Below, piece by piece: positions 5,266-11,826 of a stretch of DNA of 16,190 bases. Source of the stretch: Clostridiales bacterium. Lineage in GTDB: Bacteria; Bacillota; Clostridia; Oscillospirales; Acutalibacteraceae. Made by a program: the position numbers and the translations under genes. The notes under the pieces are model-generated. The model saw only the letters and a list, made by a program, of their open reading frames with translations, did no database searches and was not told where the DNA came from. Position 1 is the stretch's first letter. Each line of letters starts with the position of its first letter. The DNA lies in contig JAHZIE010000009.1 of assembly GCA_019419895.1 (NCBI GenBank), forward strand, positions 30,867 through 47,056, given 5' to 3'.

Positions 5266-7098
5266 TTATTTCCGGTTGATCCAAACAATCATTTCACTTT
5301 CTCCACGGTTAGCAAAAGCATAATAAGGGATCAGTTTGATTGGAACCTCTTTTTCTTCAGAAAGGGGATGGTAAAGAGAGCGGCTGTCTCCAGAGGATTT
5401 CCAGGCCATGGATTCCAGCACCTCTGTTTTGTAAAAATCATCATAACGGCTGGAAAATGATACATTGGGAGAAATTCGGAGGCAGTTTAAGTTTTCTCCA
5501 TTGTCCACCGCCTCTAGGCAGTAAATAAATACGCCTTTTCGGACACAGAGCTTTCCAGCACAGGAGACAACTTCAGGATTAGCTTCAATCAGCTGGACTT
5601 TTCTTTCCAATTCCAGGACAATGACCGCATCGCCGAAAATATCCAGATACGCATATCCTTTTTGAAGGGAAGGGACAACTTTTTTTCCGTTGACGGAAAT
5701 CCGAAAACTATCGCACCAGAAAGGAATTCTCAATGCAAGGCGGGAAGCGTTTTGGATCCGCAGGATGATTGTTCCGCTGTTAGGATAGTTTGTCTCTTGG
5801 ATAATCAGAGTACCGCCGAATTGCGCGGTACTCTGCGCGTAATGATGGACAAAAACAGTGGAATCATCATAATTGTAAAGGTATTCCCCAAAAGAAGGAA
5901 CAAAACGGACGATATTGGAAGGACAGCAGGAACACCAAAAATTCTCCCGCCGTTCATAAAGAGGGGTTGGCTCCTGTTCATGGGACATTGCCGCAACCAA
6001 GCGGCCCTTCAGCTTTGGCTGAAGCTCCAGAGGATTTTCATAAAAGAAAGCCTTTCCGTCAAGAGAGGTAGAAGAAAGAAACCCATTATAAAATTCCAGC
6101 TCGCAGATATCCGCGTATCGGGAGTCCGCTTCAATTTCCAGCATCCTTTTGCAGAAAAAACACATAGCGATTGCGGCGCAGGTTTCTGTATAAGCCTTTT
6201 CGCTGGGAAGATCATAATTTATGGTAAAACCTTCATAAGCACGGGTGGAACCCACACCGCCGGTCACATACATTTTGTGGAAGAGGATGTCGTCAAAAAT
6301 TTTTTGGCAGCTGTCTAATAAGTCGGCATCGTTGTCTATTTTAGCTAAATCTGCCATAGCGCTGTAGAGGTATAGGGCGCGGACACTGTGTCCTTCCGCT
6401 GTTTTCTGTTCCCGGACGGGAAGATGGGACTGGATGGCTCTGGACTGCCGGAATTCATCATCAGTAGCTTTCACCTCGGTTCCCCGTTCATTGAGAAAGA
6501 ATCTGGCCAAGTCAAGATAGCGGGATTCCTTAGTGCAGTGATATAATTTAACCAGGGCAAGCTCTATTTCCTCGTGGCCCGGAGAGGAAAACGCCGCTGA
6601 ACGTTCCACTATGAAAACCCGATAAATTTCATCTGCATAGGCGCGCATCAGGTGGAGAAACTTATCCTTTCCAGTTGCGTCAAAATAAGCAACGGCGGCT
6701 TCGATGAGATGCCCAGCGCAATAGAGCTCATGACGGCCTCGATCTGTCCAACGGTTTGATTTTTCAATAGAAAGGTAATAGCTGTTGAAATAGCCGGTAG
6801 GTTCGGCGTTGGCGGCGATATTTTCAACAACTCTATCGATAATTTTTTCAATATTTGGATCATCGTGGGCCAACAAGCAATAACTAGCCCCTTCCATCCA
6901 TTTTGCCACATCAGAGTCCCAAAAAAAATGAGGCTTGTTTGGCATTCCCTTACGCCAACTGCACTGGAAAGCGTCAAACCTGCCGGTTTTTAGAAACTGC
7001 TGATATACAGTTGGAAGGGTGGCCTCATAGTTCAACTCCTGCCGGTATGCCCAAAAACCGCCTGTAATTTGGATATCTTTCAAAGAAATTGATTTCAT
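5266..7098 (-). CDS. Glycoside hydrolase family 127, beta-L-arabinofuranosidase
   Basis: A 610-residue enzyme starting at the ATG at 7098, which follows GAAAGGCGGG by about 9 nt; a TTG 21 nt earlier has no SD. GH127 (formerly DUF1680) members release L-arabinofuranose from beta-1,2-linked arabinooligosaccharides, as in plant cell-wall extensins. The fold is an (alpha/alpha)6 barrel followed by beta domains. The Bifidobacterium HypBA1 catalytic set can be placed: acid/base Glu289 (STRAYEG), zinc ligands Glu305 and Cys307 (YTETCA), and Cys391-Cys392 (FWCSCCPSN), the first being the nucleophile. The Glu-to-Glu spacing of 16 equals that in HypBA1. HELYCAGHLIEAA (123-135) is the usual HELYNAGHLIEAA with Asn changed to Cys. 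There is no signal peptide, so it acts in the cytosol on imported oligosaccharides. The divergent AraC regulator is the likely activator; no transporter gene is present here. Confidence 0.93.
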   Translation of the reverse strand: MKSISLKDIQITGGFWAYRQELNYEATLPTVYQQFLKTGRFDAFQCSWRKGMPNKPHFFWDSDVAKWMEGASYCLLAHDDPNIEKIIDRVVENIAANAEPTGYFNSYYLSIEKSNRWTDRGRHELYCAGHLIEAAVAYFDATGKDKFLHLMRAYADEIYRVFIVERSAAFSSPGHEEIELALVKLYHCTKESRYLDLARFFLNERGTEVKATDDEFRQSRAIQSHLPVREQKTAEGHSVRALYLYSAMADLAKIDNDADLLDSCQKIFDDILFHKMYVTGGVGSTRAYEGFTINYDLPSEKAYTETCAAIAMCFFCKRMLEIEADSRYADICELEFYNGFLSSTSLDGKAFFYENPLELQPKLKGRLVAAMSHEQEPTPLYERRENFWCSCCPSNIVRFVPSFGEYLYNYDDSTVFVHHYAQSTAQFGGTLIIQETNYPNSGTIILRIQNASRLALRIPFWCDSFRISVNGKKVVPSLQKGYAYLDIFGDAVIVLELERKVQLIEANPEVVSCAGKLCVRKGVFIYCLEAVDNGENLNCLRISPNVSFSSRYDDFYKTEVLESMAWKSSGDSRSLYHPLSEEKEVPIKLIPYYAFANRGESEMIVWINRK

Positions 7099-7126
7099 TT
7101 TTATTTTCCCGCCTTTCAAAAAAAGC

Positions 7127-7155
7127 TTGAGATGATATAGTTATTATATTACAAT
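7127..7155 (+). promoter_or_regulatory. Promoter for the AraC-type regulator
   Basis: TTGAGA (7127-7132, 5 of 6) and TACAAT (7150-7155, 5 of 6) with a 17-nt spacer. Start of transcription near 7162, about 46 nt before the ATG. Confidence 0.6.
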
Positions 7156-7163
7156 GAAGTCAA
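7134..7163 (-). promoter_or_regulatory. Possible promoter for the GH127 gene, overlapping the regulator promoter
   Basis: On the minus strand TTGACT (7163-7158, 5 of 6) is followed after 18 nt by TATATC (7139-7134, 4 of 6). It is interleaved with the plus-strand promoter. The same minus strand carries CATTG twice at 10-nt spacing (CATTGACTTCATTG), which could be half-sites for an AraC-type protein. Confidence 0.4.
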
Positions 7164-7207
7164 TGGAAACATCCCCATAAAATGAAGAAAACAGGAGAAA
7201 ATCCGAC

Positions 7208-7633
7208 ATGATGGAAACTAGCTATCTCAATGGCGGGTATTTTAAAAGTGAAGAGGAATGGATCCATCCCCGGCGCAGGATTGACAGCAATGAAATTATT
7301 TTTGTTACCAAAGGCAACGTTTATTTGAAAGAAGAGGAGAAGGACTATCTTCTCCGGCCGGGAGATTTGCTTATTCTGGAGAAGGATAAGCTGCATTTTG
7401 GAACGGAACTCAGCAGGGGAGTAGAATTTTACTGGCTTCATTTTCTTGGGGAGGCTAAGGTGAAGTTATTTTTCCTTCCCGATATGGCGGCAATGACATT
7501 GCTGTTCCGTCAGCTTCTTCACTATGAAAATACGCCATCTTATCCCAAGCGCGCATTGGAGCTTGCTTTTGAACTGATTCAGCTGGAACTCCGTGTGCAG
7601 TCAGAAAGTACAGAGGGAGCCAGCCGCTTTTGA
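7208..7633 (+). CDS. AraC-family regulator, N-terminal cupin half (split gene)
   Basis: 141 residues from ATG 7208, with AGGAG 10 nt upstream; the next ATG at 7211 would serve as well. The sequence is a cupin-type effector-binding domain: YFKSEEEWIHPRRRIDSNEI at the start, then IFVTKGNVYL (31-40) and RPGDLLILEKDKLHFG (50-65), the typical AraC_binding pattern. A helical dimerisation segment follows (about 97-130). The frame ends in TGA at 7631-7633, just where the DNA-binding half begins in another frame. Adding one base to the TTTT at 7628-7631 would join both halves into a usual AraC regulator of about 250 residues. It is divergent to the GH127 gene and probably senses an arabinoside or other sugar. 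Either a recent frameshift or a working split gene. Confidence 0.75.
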   Translation: MMETSYLNGGYFKSEEEWIHPRRRIDSNEIIFVTKGNVYLKEEEKDYLLRPGDLLILEKDKLHFGTELSRGVEFYWLHFLGEAKVKLFFLPDMAAMTLLFRQLLHYENTPSYPKRALELAFELIQLELRVQSESTEGASRF

Positions 7634-7959
7634 CAGAAATTAAGGAGTGGATCCGGATACATTCCGATCAGCCGATTACGGTCAGAGAAATTTCCCAGAG
7701 ATTCGGCTATCATTCCGATTATATTTGTAGGCTCTTTCAAAAGCATTACCACATTTCTTTAAAAGGATATATAGAAGAACAGCGTTTGAATTATATTAAG
7801 CGGCTGCTTTTGACAACAGATGACACTATTAGTGAAATTGCCCGGAGCGCGGGATTTGACTCCTATCAGAATTTTCTTAAATTTTTTACTTATCATGAAG
7901 ACATGTCTCCTTCCAAATTTCGCAATACCTTCACCAATACACATAGGAATAATCATTAA
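7630..7959 (+). CDS. AraC-family regulator, C-terminal DNA-binding half (split gene)
   Basis: 109 residues from a TTG at 7630 that overlaps the TGA of the cupin half (TTGA). A GAGGGAG (7613-7619) lies 10 nt upstream, so independent or coupled initiation is possible. It holds the double helix-turn-helix of the AraC/XylS family: first HTH about 17-39 (ITVREISQRFGYHSDYICRL), second HTH about 66-88 (TISEIARSAGFDSYQNFLKF), then the family ending MSPSKFR. Nothing in the DNA-binding part looks damaged. In AraC-type proteins an isolated C-terminal domain can often bind DNA without its ligand domain, so this half could act constitutively. If the TTTT region is a simple frameshift, the two entries are one pseudogene. 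A bidirectional terminator follows at 8032. Confidence 0.78.
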   Translation: MTEIKEWIRIHSDQPITVREISQRFGYHSDYICRLFQKHYHISLKGYIEEQRLNYIKRLLLTTDDTISEIARSAGFDSYQNFLKFFTYHEDMSPSKFRNTFTNTHRNNH

Positions 7960-8031
7960 TAATTCCTCCTTTACTGGTGAAGAATCAACCGGAATGGGAA
8001 GAGCCGTTTAAAAATAGGGCTAAAAATGAGA

Positions 8032-8076
8032 CAAAAAATTCCCCGATACCTAAAGCTGGCATCGGGGAATTTTTTG
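8032..8076. terminator. Bidirectional intrinsic terminator between the regulator and secG
   Basis: A perfect 16-bp stem, CAAAAAATTCCCCGAT (8032-8047) with ATCGGGGAATTTTTTG (8061-8076), and a 13-nt loop. It has a T-run in both orientations and serves the convergent regulator and secG. Confidence 0.93.
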
Positions 8077-8084
8077 TTAGAACT

Positions 8085-8336
8085 TTAAGAATAAGAGAAA
8101 AACAGGATTGCGTTAATCACAATAACGAGAACAAAGAAGCCAATCGCGATTACCTTTGTCCAACGTCCAAGAACAGCGTCAATAGTACGGGCTTTTGTTT
8201 TACTGAGGAATGAATCAGCACCGCCGGAAACAACGCCACTGTTTGCCTGATGGCCTTCCTGAAGAAGAATCACCAGGATGATGGCAAGTGCAAAGACTAA
8301 AAGAACAATTCCCAAAATAACCTCAAAGGCCGACAT
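8085..8336 (-). CDS. secG: Preprotein translocase subunit SecG
   Basis: An 83-residue membrane protein of the Sec translocon that helps SecYE move preproteins across the cytoplasmic membrane. The start is the ATG at 8336 (MSAFEVILGIVLLVFALAII). A full AGGAGG lies 13 nt upstream, a slightly long spacing; the frame stays open further upstream but that part is beyond the promoter. Two hydrophobic helices (about 4-24 and 60-80) flank the conserved loop LLQEGHQANSGVVSGGADSF, which is the SecG signature (VLLQ..KG.G...GG..). Length is normal. It is expressed from its own promoter and closed by the terminator 9 nt after its stop. In many Firmicutes secG is followed by rnr and smpB, which are not here. 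Confidence 0.95.
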   Translation of the reverse strand: MSAFEVILGIVLLVFALAIILVILLQEGHQANSGVVSGGADSFLSKTKARTIDAVLGRWTKVIAIGFFVLVIVINAILFFSYS

Positions 8337-8371
8337 AATAAACCGGACACCTCCTACAAACCAATATATTA

Positions 8372-8399
8372 ATAATAACATAAAATCAGAAAAATGCAA
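8372..8399 (-). promoter_or_regulatory. Promoter for secG with extended -10
   Basis: On the minus strand TTGCAT (8399-8394) is followed after 16 nt by TATTAT (8377-8372, 5 of 6), with TG one base before it, the extended -10 form (TGTTATTAT). The -35 match is weak (3 of 6). Confidence 0.5.
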
Positions 8400-8421
8400 G
8401 AGGAAAGAATGCCTCAAGAAA

Positions 8422-8471
8422 ATAAAGAGCATACTCAAAAGTCTCAAAGGCTTGCTGAACACGCTCTTTAT
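8422..8471 (-). terminator. Possible terminator of the ispH-rpsA operon
   Basis: A 9-bp perfect stem, ATAAAGAGC with GCTCTTTAT (8463-8471 and 8422-8430), followed on the minus strand by TTTCTT. The loop is long (32 nt) and the T-run is broken, so this is only moderately likely. It starts about 20 nt after the stop codon of the S1 fusion. Confidence 0.45.
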
Positions 8472-8490
8472 CAAGATTTATGCCAGGGAA

Positions 8491-10485
8491 TTATTCTTGT
8501 TCCTCAGAGGAATCTTCTTCCACGGAAGCATTGTCATCCAGCAATTCTTTCATAGACAGGCTGACGCGCTTTTTATCAAAGTCAATAGCAGTGATTTTTG
8601 CCTTGACTTCCTGTCCAACAGAAAGAACATCCTGGGGCTTGTTGATGCGTTCATTGGAAATCTGGGAAATATGAATCAAGCCGTCTACACCGGGGATAAT
8701 GCGGGCAAAAGCACCGAAGTCGGTCAACCCGACGATCTGAACATCTGCCACTGTGCCGGCCGGATACTGATTTTTCAGAATCTCCCAAGGGTTGTCCTCT
8801 GCCTTTTTATAGCCGAGGGAAATCTTTCTCTTTTCGGGATCGAGCTTGAGGATATAAACCTCAACAGTGTCCCCCACATTGAGAACCTCGGAAGGGTTTT
8901 TGATATGGTTCAAAGACAACTCGGAAATATGGATCATACCGTCCACACCACCGATGTCGACAAAGGCACCGTAAGAAGTCAGGGATTTTACAACGCCTGT
9001 ATAGGTTTTTCCTTCTTCGGCGGACTCCCAGAATTTATCTTCCAGCTCTTTCTTCTTATCGTTGAGGACAGAACGAATGGAACCGACAGCACGCCTGCGG
9101 CCGCGGTTGACATTTGCCTCAATGATACGGAATTCAACTTCCTTTTTTAGCAGGGCATCCAGAGAATCTCCACGGCTGGCTGTGGCCTGGGAAGCGGGGA
9201 TAAAGACGCGCACACCGTTAGAGACAACAATAACACCGCCTTTAATGACTTCAGTGACAACGCCGGAGAGGATCGTCTTGTCCTCAGCGGCCTGAACGAT
9301 GGCCTCCCATCCCTGGATAGCGTCATAACGCTTTTTGGAGAGCATAATGGTTCCTTCCTGGTCGTTGGTGCGCATGATCAAGAGATCCATTTCATCCCCG
9401 ATTTTTACCAAATCCTCCGGTTTAGCGGAAGGATCGTTGCTCAGCTCAGCCAAAGGAATAAAACCGGCCTGCTTTCTGCCGACATCTACATAGACTTCAT
9501 TTGGAGCGATACCAACGACAACGCCGTGCACCTTTTCATCTGTATTTAAAGTTTTGAGGGATTCTTCCAACATCGCCTCAAAGCTGACCTCGTTCGCTCC
9601 ATTGTTTTCTTCAACTGAATTAAGTTCTGAATTATTAAGAATTTCAGACATGGTTTCCAGTACCTCCTTTATTATGTCAGCAGGAGTCGAAGCTCCTGCC
9701 GTAAGACCGATGCTTTTTGCTTTTTTAATTTCTTCCATGGGAAGTTCGGATGCGGTTTCTATTAAAAAAGCCCTGCTATGTTCTGCGCAGACTTCACGAA
9801 GCTTACCCGTATTGGAACTTTGCTTGCCTCCAACCACAATCATCACGTCAGAACGCTTGGACAAAGCAATGGCTTCCTGTTGCCGTACAAAAGTAGCATT
9901 ACATATTGTATCAAAAATCGTGGCGTTTGTATATACCCTTTTCATGATTTTCAAACAATTTTTCCATTCTTTTGTATTAAAGGTAGTCTGAGCTACCACA
10001 ATTAGCGGGAAATTATGCAGATCTTCCCGCTTTTTTATGAAAGATTCCAAATCCTCTGCAGAAGAAAAAACATAGCTATTTCCCGGGCAATAGCTGCGAA
10101 AGCCCATGACCTCCGGATGGGAGGAGTCACCGGCGATTAGGACGAATTTTCCCGCCTCTGTTGCCTCCTTGACAAGCTGGTGGATTTTTGCCACAAAAGG
10201 ACAGGTAGCGTCCACATAAGGGATATTTTTTTTCCTCAGCAGGCTCTCTGTTTCCTTGGTAATGCCATGGGAGCGGATGACAACGGTAAAGCCCTGGGGA
10301 ATATCGCTTATATTTTCAGCAATAACAACGCCCCGTTGGGCGAGACTCTTTACCATTTGCGGATTATGGATGATAGGACCAAGGGTGCAGACTTTTTTCC
10401 CTTCGTCAAGAAGCTGGTAAACTAAACGAACCGCGCGATTGACTCCAAAACAGAAACCTGCGGATTCCGCAATCTCAATTTTCAA
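8491..10485 (-). CDS. ispH-rpsA: Fusion of 4-hydroxy-3-methylbut-2-enyl diphosphate reductase (IspH) and ribosomal protein S1
   Basis: A 664-residue protein from a TTG at 10485, 7 nt after GGGAGG; upstream in-frame starts fall inside plsC. Residues 1-280 are IspH (LytB), which makes IPP and DMAPP in the last step of the MEP pathway. The three 4Fe-4S cysteines Cys12 (AGFCFGV), Cys95 (DATCPFV) and Cys195 (TICNATF) are present, as are His73 (RSHG), His123-Glu125 (SSHPEVMG), Thr168 (AQTTFNT) and SSNT (223-226). Residues 281-312 are an acidic linker. Four S1 RNA-binding repeats follow at about 317-385, 404-472, 494-560 and 578-647 (the last two with the classic YGAFVDIGGVDGMIHISELS and DFGAFARIIPGVDGLIHISQ forms). 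S1 helps mRNA load on the 30S subunit. This fusion is known in Clostridia. An internal ATG at 9651 has a strong SD (see findings). Confidence 0.95.
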   Translation of the reverse strand: MKIEIAESAGFCFGVNRAVRLVYQLLDEGKKVCTLGPIIHNPQMVKSLAQRGVVIAENISDIPQGFTVVIRSHGITKETESLLRKKNIPYVDATCPFVAKIHQLVKEATEAGKFVLIAGDSSHPEVMGFRSYCPGNSYVFSSAEDLESFIKKREDLHNFPLIVVAQTTFNTKEWKNCLKIMKRVYTNATIFDTICNATFVRQQEAIALSKRSDVMIVVGGKQSSNTGKLREVCAEHSRAFLIETASELPMEEIKKAKSIGLTAGASTPADIIKEVLETMSEILNNSELNSVEENNGANEVSFEAMLEESLKTLNTDEKVHGVVVGIAPNEVYVDVGRKQAGFIPLAELSNDPSAKPEDLVKIGDEMDLLIMRTNDQEGTIMLSKKRYDAIQGWEAIVQAAEDKTILSGVVTEVIKGGVIVVSNGVRVFIPASQATASRGDSLDALLKKEVEFRIIEANVNRGRRRAVGSIRSVLNDKKKELEDKFWESAEEGKTYTGVVKSLTSYGAFVDIGGVDGMIHISELSLNHIKNPSEVLNVGDTVEVYILKLDPEKRKISLGYKKAEDNPWEILKNQYPAGTVADVQIVGLTDFGAFARIIPGVDGLIHISQISNERINKPQDVLSVGQEVKAKITAIDFDKKRVSLSMKELLDDNASVEEDSSEEQE

Positions 10486-10504
10486 TGAATAACCTCCCGC
10501 GCCC

Positions 10505-11131
10505 TCAAGGCTTTTTGTTAAAATGGCCGTCCAGTACTTCCTCACGCAGCGCGGCGATCCGGCTCATAACCAGACGGCTGGCATTGCGCATTTCCATCCC
10601 GGAACCAGAAGTAATACCCAGCTCTTCTGGTTGGATAGGTTCCCCGCAGTTAATCAAAGTACGATGAAAGGGTTTAACCTGTCCCTTTTTCGCGACAATA
10701 GCGACTGGAAGGATAGGTGCGTTTCCCTGATAAGCGAACATGATAATGCCGGGCTTTGGCCGGAGAAGGTTTCCGTCCTTGGAACGGGTTCCTTCCGGAA
10801 AGATACCCAGCACATGGCCTTCTTTCAAAACAGAAAGGGCATTGTCCATAGCAGTGTTATCTCCCGCGCCCCTATGTACAGGAAAAGCTCCCAGTTTCCG
10901 AATAATTTTAGCAAATAAACGGTTCTTAAAGAGTTCAGCCTTAGCAATAAAGTGTAGCTGACGCTTTTGGGAACATCCCAAAAAGACGGGATCCAGCATG
11001 GAAATGTGATTGGAGCAAATGATATAGCGCCCTGTTTTGGGAATGGTATTTCCATTGATGATACGGAAAGGATAAATTAATTTAGCGAGAGGATAGACGA
11101 TACCTTTGCAGAATCGGTAAAAAGTGTTCAT
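10505..11131 (-). CDS. plsC: 1-acyl-sn-glycerol-3-phosphate acyltransferase
   Basis: A 208-residue member of the PlsC family, which acylates lysophosphatidic acid to phosphatidic acid at the inner face of the membrane. The acyltransferase motifs are in order: NHISMLD (41-47, the NHx4D catalytic box), FPVHRGAGD (83-91), FPEGTRS (111-117, glycerol-phosphate binding) and ILPVAI (140-145). An N-terminal hydrophobic stretch (about 8-24) is the likely membrane contact. The start codon overlaps the cmk stop by 4 nt, and the stop lies 19 nt before the TTG of ispH-rpsA, whose SD is in the gap. Length is a little short but normal for Clostridial forms. Substrate specificity cannot be read from the sequence. 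Confidence 0.93.
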   Translation of the reverse strand: MNTFYRFCKGIVYPLAKLIYPFRIINGNTIPKTGRYIICSNHISMLDPVFLGCSQKRQLHFIAKAELFKNRLFAKIIRKLGAFPVHRGAGDNTAMDNALSVLKEGHVLGIFPEGTRSKDGNLLRPKPGIIMFAYQGNAPILPVAIVAKKGQVKPFHRTLINCGEPIQPEELGITSGSGMEMRNASRLVMSRIAALREEVLDGHFNKKP

Positions 11132-11793
11132 CTCAATCTCTCCTTTATCATCCTGCTGAGCAGGGAGATTGATTTTTCGAGTGTATTTCCGGTAGTATCC
11201 ACAATCAGGGAATCCTGAGATGGACGGAGAGGGGCAATAGGACGGTTTGCGTCGTTATCATCTCTTTTTTTAATATCTTCCAGCACAGAGGCATAATCGG
11301 ACTCCATTCCCTTTTCCAGAAGCTCCTGGTGCCTGCGCTTGGCGCGATCCTCCGGGGAAGCGGTGAGAAAGATTTTGATGTCGGCATTGGGCAGTACCAC
11401 GGTGCCGATGTCCCTTCCATCCATAATTACGTTATGTCTGCGGGCCATATCCCTTTGAAGTTCTAACAGGAAGGCGCGGACCGGCGGAAGAGCGGAAAAG
11501 GAAGAGGCGGCCATGGAAATTTCAGGTGTGCGGATAAAGGAAGAAACATCCTCTCCGTCCAGATAGACATGCTGTTCCCCATCCTGAAAGGCAAGCTCAA
11601 TTTGAAGGCTGGAAAGTGCATCCTTTACTGCCGCATCCTCAGAAGGGGAAATCCTCCTTTTCACCATGTCATAAGCGATGGTGCGGTATAAAGCGCCGGT
11701 ATCGATATAGACAAATCCCAGTTCTTTGGCAATTTTTTTAGCGATGGTGCTTTTTCCTGCTCCGGCAGGACCATCAATAGCGACAGCAATCAT
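11128..11793 (-). CDS. cmk: Cytidylate kinase
   Basis: A 221-residue nucleoside monophosphate kinase that phosphorylates CMP and dCMP with ATP, in pyrimidine salvage and CTP supply. The ATG at 11793 follows AGGAGG by 8 nt. The P-loop is GPAGAGKST (8-16), followed by IDTGALYRT (30-38). The family-specific CMP-binding motif is MDGRDIGTVVLP (124-135), and the LID-region arginines are in KRDDNDANRPIAPLRP (176-191). Full length, with nothing missing. The gene sits 33 nt after the FAD enzyme and overlaps plsC by 4 nt. The order cmk-plsC-ispH-rpsA is typical of Clostridia, and cmk-rpsA adjacency is also found in E. coli. Confidence 0.96.
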   Translation of the reverse strand: MIAVAIDGPAGAGKSTIAKKIAKELGFVYIDTGALYRTIAYDMVKRRISPSEDAAVKDALSSLQIELAFQDGEQHVYLDGEDVSSFIRTPEISMAASSFSALPPVRAFLLELQRDMARRHNVIMDGRDIGTVVLPNADIKIFLTASPEDRAKRRHQELLEKGMESDYASVLEDIKKRDDNDANRPIAPLRPSQDSLIVDTTGNTLEKSISLLSRMIKERLR

Positions 11794-11826
11794 GGGTAAT
11801 TCCTCCTAATTTATCATTCAATCTAA

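Noticed and set aside
5662..6318. 218-codon open frame on the plus strand inside GH127
   Set aside because: It has no SD and is antisense to a clear GH127 gene with catalytic residues in the region; it is a shadow of codon bias.
8278..9150. 290-codon open frame on the plus strand
   Set aside because: It is antisense to secG and the S1 repeats, whose minus-strand frames match known families over their full length. The plus-strand translation has no recognisable domain.
10486..10545. Twenty extra N-terminal residues for IspH
   Set aside because: They lie inside plsC, have no SD, and precede the usual IspH start; the TTG at 10485 with GGGAGG fits better.
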